Assembly: GCF_014696135.1 (NCBI RefSeq)
Contig: NZ_JACJPP010000007.1
Location: 744,001 to 808,000 of the forward strand
Direction of reading: 5' to 3'
Source of the DNA: Nodosilinea sp. FACHB-141
Lineage (GTDB): Bacteria > Cyanobacteriota > Cyanobacteriia > Phormidesmidales > Phormidesmidaceae
Length of the DNA: 64,000 nt
In this document: piece by piece, positions 38,389 to 47,288 of the stretch
Layout of the letters: every line of letters starts with the position of its first letter
Numbering within the stretch: the first letter of the stretch is position 1
Position numbers and translations under genes: made by a program
Notes under the pieces: model-generated
Databases searched by the model: none
The model's input: only the letters and a program-made list of their open reading frames with translations
Told to the model about the DNA's origin: nothing

Positions 38389-39414
38389 CTAAAGCGCCGT
38401 ATGCCCCAAGGCCAGCCCTGTTACCAGCATACCTAACACCAAAAAAGGCTGGGCGCTAGCTTGATATTTGACGTCGTTGCCCAGCGGGTCGCGTAGAAAA
38501 TACATATCTTGGAAGGTGATCTGGGGAATGATCAGCAGCACCAGCAGCACCGCGTAGAGGTTCTGGTGAATCGCCATCAGGTAGGCGGCGACGCCCCCCT
38601 GAAAAATATCGATCGCCAGTACGCAGATCCAGGCAGCAGTGGTGACGCCAAACATCACTGGCAGCGACTTGAGGCCCATCTGGCGATCGCCCTCTACGCT
38701 CTTAAAGTCGTTGACCACCGCAATACCCAGGCCCGCCAGGCTGTAGAACAGGGTGAGCACCACAATCTTCCATGTGAGGGTGCCAAACAGGGCGTGGCCC
38801 GCCCACCAGGGCAGCGCGATGTAGCTGGCCCCTAGGGCGTAGTTGCCCAACCAGCCGTTCTGCTTGAGCTTCAGCGGTGGGGCGGAGTAGATATACGATA
38901 CGAACGAGCCACCAATAGCCAGGGCGGTAATGATTGGGAAACTATGCCCAGCCCAGCGATCGAGGCTAAAGGCAATAGCGATACCGGCCACCAGCAGCAC
39001 CAAAATCTGGGTTACTACCTGAGGAATGGAAATTGCCCCCGAGGGGATGGGGCGATAGGGCTCGTTAATAGCGTCGATGTCGCGATCGTAGAAATCGTTG
39101 AGAGTTTGGGTATAACCCGTCAGCAGCGGCCCCGCAAATAGCATGCAGGCGGCGGCGATCAGCACGTGCTCTAAACTCCAACGGTAGTTGCCGGAGGAGG
39201 CCGCCCCGCACACCACGCCCCAAATCAACGGGATCCAAGTGATCGGCTTCATCAGTTGAAGCCGGATCTTCCAAATCGAGGTTTCACCCGACTTGGCGCC
39301 CTTCATGCCTAAGAGCTGGCGGGCGGCGTTGCCCTGGGCCTCGGGGGCGATCTCAGCAGCAGGAGCTTGGTCTGGAGCGTCGTTGACCGGAGTGGAGGAC
39401 GGTGGTTCAGCCAT
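38389..39414 (-). CDS. chlG: Chlorophyll synthase
   Basis: 341 residues, a UbiA-family prenyltransferase attaching the phytyl or geranylgeranyl tail to chlorophyllide. The signature NDFYDRDIDAINEPYRPIPSG contains the Asp-rich prenyl-diphosphate site, and the second Asp motif lies in VNDFKSVEGDRQMGLKSLPV. About eight to nine TM helices follow a soluble N-terminus of roughly 50 residues. Its presence makes the organism an oxygenic phototroph. No Shine-Dalgarno is seen before the ATG. The ArsA-like gene lies upstream on the same strand, 209 bases away. Confidence 0.96.
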   Translation of the reverse strand: MAEPPSSTPVNDAPDQAPAAEIAPEAQGNAARQLLGMKGAKSGETSIWKIRLQLMKPITWIPLIWGVVCGAASSGNYRWSLEHVLIAAACMLFAGPLLTGYTQTLNDFYDRDIDAINEPYRPIPSGAISIPQVVTQILVLLVAGIAIAFSLDRWAGHSFPIITALAIGGSFVSYIYSAPPLKLKQNGWLGNYALGASYIALPWWAGHALFGTLTWKIVVLTLFYSLAGLGIAVVNDFKSVEGDRQMGLKSLPVMFGVTTAAWICVLAIDIFQGGVAAYLMAIHQNLYAVLLVLLIIPQITFQDMYFLRDPLGNDVKYQASAQPFLVLGMLVTGLALGHTAL

Positions 39415-39623
39415 GGTGGTGGAATGCTACAGGTCGAAAACTAGGGTCGATCAACAATTGGGCGATCGCACAGCCTTCCCTGAGGGAATCGCGATCACTA
39501 CTCACGGTGCCACATTTTCCAAGTCAGAATCAAATCCCGATTGAAGTGGGGGAAGATTTTCCTGCCAACTCGTGACATTGAGCCATCATCGCAATTCCCC
39601 TCTAAGGAGGCTGCGCCATCGCT

Positions 39624-40724
39624 TTAGCTAAAGGAAATTACCAGGTGCTGATCTTGAAACTTGGCTCCGGCCACCGCTTTGCCCTGCAGCCCTGGAGGCA
39701 GCAGCAGGTTGCGCCGCTGATCGCCCGCTTCAATCGTGACCTCGGGGCCATACTGGGTGAGCTTGACCTGGGTTTTGTCAAAGCTGGGTAAGAAGAGCCG
39801 CACGGTTTTGGCCGCCGCATCTACGCTGACCGGGCGAGGAGCTGCCGTCGCCCACTGGGCCGGGTCGGGCAGGGCGGCGATCGCGCTTTCCCAGCCCTGC
39901 TCTACTACCGAGGGCAGCGCCACCTGGGGCAGGGGAGCAAAGGCTGTCGCCTGCTCATCGTCTAGAGAACCCCCATTCACCACCACGCCGCCTACGGTGA
40001 GGCCAATCTGCTGAGCGCTGCCCCACAGGTAGCGGGCCGTCGCCACTGCCCCAGGAGTAGGTGTTGTGACTAAGAAAGCGGCCATGCGGCTGGGGTCGGT
40101 TACTGCCTGGCGACCTTCCTCAAGCTGCGATCGCACCTGTCCGGTGGGCTGGTCGAGCACATCCCCAGACCAGTCGACCGCTAGCACGGCTGCGGCCATG
40201 GGCTGCAAAAAGGGCGACAACACCCGCCCCACATCGGACTGCTGAAACACGCCGCGAAACCGCCGCAGGTACCAATCTAAAATTTCGGGCATGCCCAGCA
40301 TACGTAGGGTCGCCAGGGCATCGCTGCCGTCGTAGATGATCACGTCGTAACGATCGCTGGCGTTGAGCTGCCGTAGAGTGTTGAGAGCCAAGGCGCTGTC
40401 CATGCCCGGCATCACCCCTAGCTCTTGACCATAGACCGCCTTGAGAAAGGGCGTTCGCAGATACTGGGATTCTAGGGCTTTAACTTCATCCCAGCTTTGC
40501 TCCAGCAGCGCTGCGCTTTGAAACTGCATGCCCCACAAGTTGGACTCTAGCTCTTGGGGTTCGACGCTTAGGGCCTGACCCAGTAGTAGCGCTGGAGCCG
40601 GGGTCACATCTTGAATGGCCAGTAGCACCCGCTGCCCGGCCCGTGCCCGCTGTTTTGCGGCGGCGATCGCTACAGTCGTACTGCCGCTGCCGCCCTTACC
40701 CAAATAGGTGAGAATTAATGCCAT
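39624..40724 (-). CDS. ArsA/Get3-like ATPase homologue lacking the P-loop Lys
   Basis: 366 residues. The N-terminal deviant Walker A region reads LGKGGSGSTTVAIAAAK: the signature Lys (GKGG) is kept, but the residue before Thr-Thr, which binds the ATP phosphates in ArsA, Get3 and MinD (GKTT), is Ser. The rest has the P-loop NTPase layout (RVLLAIQDVTPAPALLLG; YDVIIYDGSDALATL as switch/Walker B). The last ~80 residues (VRLFLPSFDKTQVKLTQYG) look like the HSP20-like ArsA C-terminal domain. ATP hydrolysis may be weak or lost. It is upstream of chlG on the same strand. Role unknown; membrane-protein targeting by analogy to Get3 is only a guess. Confidence 0.85.
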   Translation of the reverse strand: MALILTYLGKGGSGSTTVAIAAAKQRARAGQRVLLAIQDVTPAPALLLGQALSVEPQELESNLWGMQFQSAALLEQSWDEVKALESQYLRTPFLKAVYGQELGVMPGMDSALALNTLRQLNASDRYDVIIYDGSDALATLRMLGMPEILDWYLRRFRGVFQQSDVGRVLSPFLQPMAAAVLAVDWSGDVLDQPTGQVRSQLEEGRQAVTDPSRMAAFLVTTPTPGAVATARYLWGSAQQIGLTVGGVVVNGGSLDDEQATAFAPLPQVALPSVVEQGWESAIAALPDPAQWATAAPRPVSVDAAAKTVRLFLPSFDKTQVKLTQYGPEVTIEAGDQRRNLLLPPGLQGKAVAGAKFQDQHLVISFS

Positions 40725-41020
40725 AGAAAAATGGGGCCTTTGCGTTAGTCAAATCGTCGCTGCTCCCGTGCTTTGCTAAGGATGCACCAGAGCGAAGCTG
40801 CTCTGCATCCTAGACTAAGGGAATCAATACCGATCATCTCGGGGACCTGATAGCGCTGAAATCTTTCCAAAAGAGGAGATCGGCTTCAGGTTTTCCCTCT
40901 ACTGCGCTTTCAAAACCCCAAATTTTAGAATCATGTCGCCTGCCCCCTCGATCAAAAAGGGCAAACGACATGATTCAAGGAGCCTAGCCGCTGTAAAAAC
41001 CGCCTCAGTGCAACCGCCCG
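40725..41020 (-). other. 296-base spacer with two structured hairpins
   Basis: Two strong hairpins lie between DUF2862 and the ArsA-like gene, both on the minus strand. (a) 40928-40976: GAATCATGTCG / CGACATGATTC (11 bp), symmetric 2-base bulges, then TGCCC / GGGCA. (b) 40779-40811: AGGATGC and AGAGC pair with GCTCT and GCATCCT, with a 3-base bulge. (a) could end the DUF2862 transcript, though no clean T-run follows; (b) sits in the leader of the ArsA-like gene and may be regulatory. Confidence 0.5.
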
Positions 41021-41302
41021 CTACTGAATTGCAGACAGCTCATCTTCAAAGAACCAGGTGGTGTAGTTGTCTTCAAACTCGACTACGACGCCAACGTCGC
41101 TGCCGTCCACCATTTTGAACTGGCTCACGACACCGCGCTTGCCGAGGTAAGCCGCTACATTCTTAGAAACCCGATCGCGAAGACGGGATACTTTCACCTT
41201 CTGGCCAATCTCTAAAGCCATGTCTACTAAGGGCTCCAACTGCGTTTCCAACGATAAACCAAGAGACAGTGTATCAGCGTCTTGGCCCCTGATGATCGTC
41301 AT
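41021..41302 (-). CDS. DUF2862 small protein
   Basis: 93 residues. The core from IGQKVKVSRLRDRVS to VGVVVEFEDNYTTWFFEDE matches the cyanobacterial/plastid DUF2862 family, a small beta-barrel (SH3-like) fold of unknown function. The first 27 residues are outside the usual family core, so translation could instead begin at the internal ATG at 41221. GAGG lies close before the ATG at 41302. Soluble; divergent from hisF with a 58-base gap. Confidence 0.82.
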   Translation of the reverse strand: MTIIRGQDADTLSLGLSLETQLEPLVDMALEIGQKVKVSRLRDRVSKNVAAYLGKRGVVSQFKMVDGSDVGVVVEFEDNYTTWFFEDELSAIQ

Positions 41303-41360
41303 AATCCTCTATTGTGGAACCGGGGAATGGGTTTAGTTGCCGCTAGGCAAGGAGAACGCA

Positions 41361-42131
41361 ATGCTGGCCAAACGGATTGTGCCCTGTCTCGATGTGAAAG
41401 CCGGCCGGGTGGTGAAGGGGGTCAATTTTGTCGACCTGCGCGATGCAGGCGATCCGGTGGAGCTGGCCCAGGCCTACAACCAGGCAGGAGCCGATGAACT
41501 GGTGTTTCTTGACATTACCGCCACCCACGAAGACCGCGACATCATCTACGACGTGGTGTACCGCACGGCTGAGCAGGTGTTTATCCCCCTCACGGTGGGG
41601 GGAGGCGTACAATCCTTAGAGACCATTAAAAAATTGTTACGGGCCGGGGCCGATAAGGTCAGCATTAACTCGGCGGCGGTGAAGCAGCCTGAGCTGATAA
41701 GGGCGGCCAGCGATCGCTTCGGCGCTCAGTGCATTGTGGTGGCGATCGATGCCCGCCGCCGCCCCGACCCTGGCAATCCAGGTTGGGATGTCTACGTGCG
41801 CGGCGGTCGCGAGAATACAGGGCTTGACGCCCTAGCTTGGGCCGAGGAAGTCGTTAACCAAGGAGCGGGCGAGCTGCTGGTCACCAGCATGGATGCCGAT
41901 GGTACCCAGGCGGGTTACGACCTCGATCTCACCCGCGCCATCGCCGATCGGGTCCCGGTGCCGGTGATTGCCTCTGGCGGGGCTGGCAACTGCGACCACA
42001 TCCACCAGGCCCTCACCGAGGGAAAAGCTGAGGCGGCCCTGTTGGCCTCACTGCTACACTACGGGCAGCTGACGGTGCAGCAGGTGAAGGAGCATTTGCG
42101 CGATCGCCAGGTACCGGTGCGTTTGACCTAG
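41361..42131 (+). CDS. hisF: Imidazole glycerol phosphate synthase subunit HisF
   Basis: 256 residues from the ATG at 41361, fixed by AAGGAGA at 41349-41355. A TIM barrel: catalytic Asp in [15 protein letters not shown] and in [13 protein letters not shown], phosphate loops VGGGVQS and IASGGAGN. With HisH it converts PRFAR to imidazole-glycerol phosphate and AICAR, joining histidine and purine synthesis. Its partner hisH is not in the window, as usual for scattered cyanobacterial his genes. Confidence 0.97.
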   Translation: MLAKRIVPCLDVKAGRVVKGVNFVDLRDAGDPVELAQAYNQAGADELVFLDITATHEDRDIIYDVVYRTAEQVFIPLTVGGGVQSLETIKKLLRAGADKVSINSAAVKQPELIRAASDRFGAQCIVVAIDARRRPDPGNPGWDVYVRGGRENTGLDALAWAEEVVNQGAGELLVTSMDADGTQAGYDLDLTRAIADRVPVPVIASGGAGNCDHIHQALTEGKAEAALLASLLHYGQLTVQQVKEHLRDRQVPVRLT

Positions 42132-42196
42132 TCTTTTCCCTTCACCGGGTAAACCTAAAGACATTCTGTGGATGCTACGCCAGTTTTATGAATGCC

Positions 42197-42213
42197 TGTT
42201 ACGATGTGTAACA
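42197..42213 (+). promoter_or_regulatory. Palindromic operator-like site
   Basis: TGTTAC-N5-GTAACA is a perfect 6-bp inverted repeat about 55 bases before the start of the small membrane-protein gene at 42268. Spacing and symmetry fit a dimeric regulator site. It does not match the NtcA pattern GTA-N8-TAC. The regulator is unknown. Confidence 0.35.
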
Positions 42214-42267
42214 TATAGACTCAGTCATTAATCTGACTATTCATATCGTTACAACAGTTATCGTTCC

Positions 42268-42567
42268 ATGCTGCTGCTCATCCTGACTATTGTTATTGCT
42301 TTGGTGGCTTGGGCGCTCCGCCTCATGGAGCAGGCCGTCAAAGGTCAGGAATTTTCCCTGATGCTGGCGGGTTTTTTAGTGGCATCCTCTGCTGCTGCCT
42401 TGATGGGGGTTTACTTCCTGATGGGTAACTACATGATCTATATGGATCATGCTGGCCAGCAGATGTCAACTATGGAAGCTCTAGATATTCCCTATTTCAC
42501 CTACGCCAGCGCTACGCTGCCTGAGTCGGCCAATACTTTAAATGACTGGTTCGTTCAACCAGACTAA
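42268..42567 (+). CDS. Small two-helix membrane protein, unknown
   Basis: 99 residues with two hydrophobic helices (LLLILTIVIALVAWALRLM, about 2-20; LMLAGFLVASSAAALMGVYFL, about 31-51) and a polar C-terminal half rich in Met, Tyr and Ser. No family recognised and no catalytic motif. ATG start without a clear Shine-Dalgarno; an inverted-repeat operator candidate lies upstream and a terminator downstream, so it is a single-gene unit. Composition is like its neighbours. Confidence 0.75.
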   Translation: MLLLILTIVIALVAWALRLMEQAVKGQEFSLMLAGFLVASSAAALMGVYFLMGNYMIYMDHAGQQMSTMEALDIPYFTYASATLPESANTLNDWFVQPD

Positions 42568-42592
42568 GGTTGTGCCTGCCAGCACTATGCTT

Positions 42593-42628
42593 AAGCCGCC
42601 GGGGAGTTTACATCTTCGGTGGCTTTTT
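42593..42628 (+). terminator. Terminator after small membrane-protein gene
   Basis: AAGCCGCCG (42593-42601) pairs with CGGTGGCTT (42617-42625) with one wobble, followed by a T-run to 42628. Rho-independent type with a 15-base loop. Confidence 0.75.
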
Positions 42629-42726
42629 AGTGGCCGTTTGCAGCAGATAACCAGACATTGGAAGCAGCAGTTTTAACGCCGGCCCACCATGGTCTGGTCA
42701 AAAATTAGTACCGCCACCCACCACCC

Positions 42727-42748
42727 TGAGCCTGCCATAGCAGGCTCA
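42727..42748 (-). terminator. Hairpin downstream of peptidoglycan-binding gene
   Basis: TGAGCCTGC / GCAGGCTCA is a perfect 9-bp stem with a CATA loop, 29 bases past the minus-strand stop at 42777. No T-run is obvious on the minus strand. Likely end of the minus-strand transcript. Confidence 0.55.
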
Positions 42749-42776
42749 GACTCGACTGTAAACTCGACAGCATTAT

Positions 42777-43559
42777 TTAATTGAGCGCTCGCCACGTGGC
42801 TGGGCCGACGATGCCGTCCACGGTTAGGTTATTAGCAGCTTGGGCAGCACGCACGGCAGCCTCGGTTTGGCTGCCGAACACCCCATCAACGGTACCGTTG
42901 TAAAATTTCTTGGTGCGCAGGCGCTGCTGGAGCTGCCGCACGGCGTCTCCTTCCATGCCAGGGCGCAGCACAGGAAGAGCGGCTGGGGTACCGCCGCTGG
43001 GGGTTGCGGGAGTGGTCGTGGCTGGGGGAGTAGTCGCCGGTGGGGTTGTACTGCCAGGAGCCGTAGCTGAGGGAGTGGTTGCTGGTGGGGTTGTACTGCT
43101 GGAGGCCGTGGCCGTTGGTGGGTTGGCCTCCTCCGGCGGAGTTGGGAATAGGCGGCTCCAGGTGGCGGGACCAACAATGCCATCGGCAGTAACGCTCGCA
43201 GCGGTTTGAAACCGTCGGGCGGCGGCGGCGGTGTCTTCTTGGTAGACGCCGGTTACTGGGCCGGGGTAGTAGCCCAGCAGTATCAGCATGGACTGTAGTT
43301 CTCGTACCGACTCTCCCTGGCTGCCTAGCTGAAGGGTAGGCCGGACAATGCGACCGCCGCTCACCGTAGGTGTAGCGGGTTGGCTAGCCGGGGGCTTTTC
43401 CTCAGCTGGGTCTTGAGCCCAGGTGACGGAAGCGGTTAGGCTTACGCCGAGGGCGATAGCGCAGCCTCCCCAGAAGGGAATTGCAGCGACTGCTCCCCAG
43501 ACGCGCTGGCTGGCCCCCCCTGGAGTCATCCGTTGTATAAAAGGGGAGACGCGGAACAT
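42777..43559 (-). CDS. Exported protein with two peptidoglycan-binding domains
   Basis: 260 residues from the ATG at 43559, chosen because GGAG lies eight bases before it; the frame extends to a TTG at 43592. A signal sequence ends near VTWAQD. Two PG_binding_1 domains follow: LGSQGESVRELQSMLILLGY to DGIVGPATWSRL, and LRPGMEGDAVRQLQQRL to DGIVGPATWRALN at the very C-terminus. They are joined by a Thr/Ala/Pro linker of about 60 residues with short repeats (TTPPATTP). It has no catalytic domain, so it probably anchors in or scaffolds the cell wall. Confidence 0.9.
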   Translation of the reverse strand: MFRVSPFIQRMTPGGASQRVWGAVAAIPFWGGCAIALGVSLTASVTWAQDPAEEKPPASQPATPTVSGGRIVRPTLQLGSQGESVRELQSMLILLGYYPGPVTGVYQEDTAAAARRFQTAASVTADGIVGPATWSRLFPTPPEEANPPTATASSSTTPPATTPSATAPGSTTPPATTPPATTTPATPSGGTPAALPVLRPGMEGDAVRQLQQRLRTKKFYNGTVDGVFGSQTEAAVRAAQAANNLTVDGIVGPATWRALN

Positions 43560-43685
43560 AGACTTGGCTCCAGGCAGGGTAACAGAACGCAAGAGAACCC
43601 CAAGGGCTTGACAGCAAGCATTATAGGATTGCTGTCAGCAAATAGACTACTACACCCCTCAAAATTCAACAGGGTCTTCATAGGG

Positions 43686-44438
43686 ATGGTTCAAGCTGGT
43701 TTACAATACGATCGCCTGGTGGCGGCCCTAGAAGCTGTAGTGATTAGCGATCGCAGCGCTGTTCGTCCCAGCGTCACCGAAGATTTGGGGTGGCAGGAGG
43801 GCCTGCTACAAGCGATCGCCGCCTGCGCTAGGGGAGAGCAGCTGCTGTCGCAGCGCTGGCAAACCCATTTTCAGTTGCTGACCAGCCCGGCGGTGGTGAT
43901 TAACGCCCTACCCTATCTGTGGGTAATGGCCGATGTCCATGGCCACCACCGGGGCGCGGTGCATCGTTGGGTAGAAGAGCTGGAGCTGTGCCCAACGGCG
44001 GCGGTGGCCTGCGAGCAGATGTTTGCCGTCCTGTGCCAACAGATGGGAGCCGCTCACAGCCTCAGTGCTCTAGCCCGCGTCCTGCCCGGTGCAACAAGCT
44101 CTTGGGATGACGCTAGCCTTGTCGCACAGGCCCTTAGCCTAGTGGTTCAGAGCCAGGGGCAGTTTGCGGTTGCCTTAGGACTGGCTCGTCATCGAGAGTG
44201 GTCGGCGACGGCGATTGCCCTAGTGGGTCTGCTGACGGGGCTGGCTAGTGGCCGCGCTGGGCTAAGTGTTGCGCTGCGCCAGCGCTGGCTACTTGACTAC
44301 CACCCTGCTCAGCCCGACCCCTGGCGGGAGGTAGATGCCGATGCCTTGGCGACCCTAGCGACGACGCTGCATCGCCGTTGGGCGGGGATAGCGCCCCCCA
44401 TCCTATCCTCCACTTTGCCCCTGGGATTGAGGGGCTGA
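43686..44438 (+). CDS. Unknown protein, possibly degenerate ADP-ribosylglycohydrolase-like
   Basis: 250 residues from the ATG at 43686; the frame is open from 43533, overlapping the divergent PG-binding gene, which makes the longer form unlikely. Helical and soluble. SVTEDLGWQEGLLQAIAAC, ALPYLWVMADVHGHHRG and AIALVGLLTGLASGRAGLS recall the all-helical ADP-ribosylglycohydrolase fold, where a C-terminal Gly-rich helix carries metal-binding Asp residues, but those residues are not visible here. I treat the similarity as weak. It may be a non-catalytic cyanobacterial family. Confidence 0.6.
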   Translation: MVQAGLQYDRLVAALEAVVISDRSAVRPSVTEDLGWQEGLLQAIAACARGEQLLSQRWQTHFQLLTSPAVVINALPYLWVMADVHGHHRGAVHRWVEELELCPTAAVACEQMFAVLCQQMGAAHSLSALARVLPGATSSWDDASLVAQALSLVVQSQGQFAVALGLARHREWSATAIALVGLLTGLASGRAGLSVALRQRWLLDYHPAQPDPWREVDADALATLATTLHRRWAGIAPPILSSTLPLGLRG

Positions 44439-44473
44439 CTTGACGGGTGCAGGCGCTGACCACAGCCGCCGCC

Positions 44474-44479
44474 TATAAT
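44474..44479 (+). promoter_or_regulatory. Candidate -10 box upstream of HD-domain gene
   Basis: A perfect TATAAT lies 107 bases before the start of the PgpH-like gene, in an otherwise G/C-rich spacer. TTGACG at 44440-44445 is 28 bases upstream, too far for a standard -35, so the promoter may rely on the -10 or an activator. Confidence 0.4.
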
Positions 44480-44586
44480 AGCTTCTGAGAGGTCCTGATT
44501 GAGTTCAAAGCCCTGACGGTTGCAGAGAAGCGGTGCTCTTATAGCTTTAGTCTGGGGTTCTCCCGGCCTCTGCCCGCCCCCTTTAA

Positions 44587-47115
44587 ATGTCTCAATTTAT
44601 GAAGGCAATTCAGGACATTGTGGCTGCGGTCGAGCGCTGGTGGGCCCTAGAGCAGCAGGCAATGAAGCCGACTACACCGCGTTCTACGCTGTCGCCGCGA
44701 TCGCTATCCCTGAATGTGGAGGCGGTGGATACGGAGGCAATCGCTACCTCAGCCCAGCGCCGTTTTGAGGTCTGGCCTCAGCCCTGTCGCCCCCTACGGC
44801 GGCGCAAAAATATTCGCTATCCCCGCTTTGCCTTTGCGGTCGCTGCGCTAGGGCTAACGGCCATTCTGGGGCAGCGTTTCTACAATCAGCCAGGATTGCA
44901 GGTGGGCAGCATTGCCCCCAATACCGTGCTGGCCCCAAGCACGGTGCGAGTAGAAGACAAAGAAACCACCGAAGAGCGTCGTCGCGATGCCCGCAACGGT
45001 GCCCTTCAAGTGCTCCGGGTTGACCCCACCGTCGATGACTCGGTGCTGCGGTCGCTCAACGCGTTGATGGATCAAGTGGGCGATATCCGCCGCCAGGCTG
45101 GCGGAGTGCCCTTTGTGCCCACCAGCAAACTGTCGACTCAGGTGCAGGTTTATCTGCGCCGCTCTGACGATGCCACTTGGCTCAAGCTGCGCAGCCTTAT
45201 CGACCCCCTAGCTGACGACAGCGCCAGAGGCGAGCAGGTGCCTTTAGCAATGCTGCTGCGCAACCAAACCATCACCCCCGATCAGCAGACAGCCCTGGGG
45301 GAACTGTGGGCCTATGGTCAGCGGTCTAGTAGTCAAGAGCTGGCGAAACTGCTGACGGCGGTGGAAAAGTCTCGCCAGAGCTATCAAGAGGCGATGGCCA
45401 ATTTAACGCTGCTGGCCGCCCAAGCCGAAGGCGTTGCCGAGGCTCCTCCCCTGTTCGATCTACCGCTGCAAGACTGGGTCAACGCTCAAGTCGAGATTCG
45501 CAAAGCCGCAGAGCGCATGCTAGCCCAAGGCATTCATGCTGGACTGCCGCCCGAAATGCTCGACCGGGCAGCCTACCTTCAGCTCAAAGACACCTTGCCT
45601 CGCCCAATCGAGCCCCTGGCTCGCCAGCTCTTGCTCTCGACCCTAGAGCCAAACCTGGTCGAAGATAGCGATCGCACTCGGCAGCAGGCCGACATGGCCG
45701 CAGAGGCCGTGAGGCCGGTGATTATAGAGGCGCAGCAGGGCGAGCTGATTGTCTCGTCTGGAGAACCCATCAGCCAGGAACAGTTTGTGCTGCTCGACAG
45801 CTTCAACCTTAGCCAACGCCGCTTTAACTACTGGGGACTGGCCATGTTTGGTGGGCTAGTGGCGGGTGGAGTGGGTCTGTTTTTGCTAGTTGAACACTGG
45901 GTGCCCCAGCGGCTGCGCCAAAAAGACTATCTGCTGCTGTCGGCGATGGTGGTCAGCACCGGAGTGATGCAAATTTTTGGGGTAGCGGCCTACGGGTTAC
46001 CGGCCATCGGTCTTTTGGCGGGCAGCTTCTACGGCCCGGTACTGGGCGGCACGCTGGTGGTGCTAGTGGCAGTGCTGCTGCCGGTGGGGTCGGCAGTGAG
46101 CAGCATTTCGTTTATGGCGGGGGCGGCAGGGGCTCTGGTGTGCAGTCTGCTGGCCAGCCGCATGCGATCGCGTGAAGAGCTAGCCCTGCTAGGCGGTGGT
46201 GTCGGCCTCACTCAGGGCGTGGTTTACCTGCTGCTGACCCTGGTAGTGAGCCCGGTGTCTTTAATTTCTGCTGGGTCAGTTATGCTCACCGGGGCCGCCC
46301 TTCAAGGCATCTATGGGGTGATTTCTAGCATTGCCGCCCAGGGGTTGAGCCCTTATCTAGAGCACCTGTTTGACCTCGTTACCCCAATTCGCCTGGCCGA
46401 GCTGTCGAGCCCCAACCGCCCCATGCTGAAGCGGTTGGCCTCCGAAGCGCCGGGCACCTTTCAGCACACGGTGTTTGTGTCGAGCCTGGCCGAGGCTGCT
46501 GCCCGTGCCCTGGGCTGCAACGTCGAGCTGGTGCGGGCCGGTACGCTCTACCACGACATTGGCAAAATGCACGACCCCCAGGGTTTCATCGAAAATCAGA
46601 TGGGTGGCCCCAACAAACACGACGAACTCAACGACCCCTGGCTCAGCGCCATCATTATCAAAAAGCACGTTACTGAGGGCATTGTGATGGCCCGCAAATG
46701 TCGGCTGCCCAAGGCGGTGCGATCGTTCATTCCCGAGCACCAGGGCACGATGTTGATCAGCTACTTCTACCACCAGGCGCAAGAATTGGCCAAACATGAA
46801 CCGGCCCTGACGGTTCAAGAAGCTGACTTCCGCTACGATGGCCCCATTCCTCAGTCGCCTGAGACCGGCATTGTCATGCTGGCTGACTCCTGCGAGGCAG
46901 CGCTGCGATCGCTCACCAATGCCACCCCCGACGAGGCCTTGGCCATGGTCAACCGTATTCTGCGCGCCCGCTGGAAAGATAACCAGCTGGTAGAATCAGG
47001 CCTCACTCGCGACCACATGACCCTGATTGCCGAAATTTTTGTGCAGGTGTGGCAGCAGTATAACCACAAGCGGATTGCCTACCCGAAGGCGGCGTTGGCG
47101 CCGAGGGCGGGGTAG
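44587..47115 (+). CDS. 7TM-HD phosphohydrolase, PgpH-like
   Basis: 842 residues. Layout: cytosolic N-terminus with one TM (about 80-98), a large extracytoplasmic 7TMR-HDED-type domain (about 105-405), seven TM helices (about 415-610) and a cytosolic HD domain. The HD core has HTVFVSSLAEAAARALG from about 627, YHDIGKMHDP with the HD pair at 656-657, and later PEHQGTML. PgpH-type enzymes of this layout hydrolyse c-di-AMP. Cyanobacteria use c-di-AMP in osmotic and day-night control, so this is a plausible c-di-AMP phosphodiesterase; the specificity is from family knowledge. The stop is followed directly by a G-rich repeat tract. Confidence 0.9.
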   Translation: MSQFMKAIQDIVAAVERWWALEQQAMKPTTPRSTLSPRSLSLNVEAVDTEAIATSAQRRFEVWPQPCRPLRRRKNIRYPRFAFAVAALGLTAILGQRFYNQPGLQVGSIAPNTVLAPSTVRVEDKETTEERRRDARNGALQVLRVDPTVDDSVLRSLNALMDQVGDIRRQAGGVPFVPTSKLSTQVQVYLRRSDDATWLKLRSLIDPLADDSARGEQVPLAMLLRNQTITPDQQTALGELWAYGQRSSSQELAKLLTAVEKSRQSYQEAMANLTLLAAQAEGVAEAPPLFDLPLQDWVNAQVEIRKAAERMLAQGIHAGLPPEMLDRAAYLQLKDTLPRPIEPLARQLLLSTLEPNLVEDSDRTRQQADMAAEAVRPVIIEAQQGELIVSSGEPISQEQFVLLDSFNLSQRRFNYWGLAMFGGLVAGGVGLFLLVEHWVPQRLRQKDYLLLSAMVVSTGVMQIFGVAAYGLPAIGLLAGSFYGPVLGGTLVVLVAVLLPVGSAVSSISFMAGAAGALVCSLLASRMRSREELALLGGGVGLTQGVVYLLLTLVVSPVSLISAGSVMLTGAALQGIYGVISSIAAQGLSPYLEHLFDLVTPIRLAELSSPNRPMLKRLASEAPGTFQHTVFVSSLAEAAARALGCNVELVRAGTLYHDIGKMHDPQGFIENQMGGPNKHDELNDPWLSAIIIKKHVTEGIVMARKCRLPKAVRSFIPEHQGTMLISYFYHQAQELAKHEPALTVQEADFRYDGPIPQSPETGIVMLADSCEAALRSLTNATPDEALAMVNRILRARWKDNQLVESGLTRDHMTLIAEIFVQVWQQYNHKRIAYPKAALAPRAG

Positions 47116-47288
47116 GGGAGTGGATGGGTGGGAGAGTGGGAGGGTGGATGAGCGGATAGGTGAAGCGATAGAAAGGTGAAGATGCTGGGCCGCGCAGCGG
47201 TGAAGATACCACTAATTCCCGTTCCAATCCCCTATCTCTTTACCCATCCACCCTTCCACCCCCTGCCCATCCACCCCTTCACCTGCCA
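47110..47288 (+). repeat. G-rich/C-rich inverted repeat spacer before dppB-like gene
   Basis: A G-rich tract (47110-47161; GGAGTGGATGGGTGGGAG, GGGTGGATGAGCGG) begins at the HD-gene stop. The matching C-rich tract (47228-47283; ACCCATCCACCCTTCCACC, GCCCATCCACCCC) ends five bases before the next ATG. The arms are imperfect complements of about 45 bases around a 66-base unrelated core. Same family and polarity as at 33037-33178. Confidence 0.85.

Noticed and set aside
43533..43685. Longer form of the 250-aa protein overlapping the divergent PG-binding gene
   Set aside because: It would overlap the signal-peptide end of the neighbour, and the first 51 residues look like its antisense and leader sequence.
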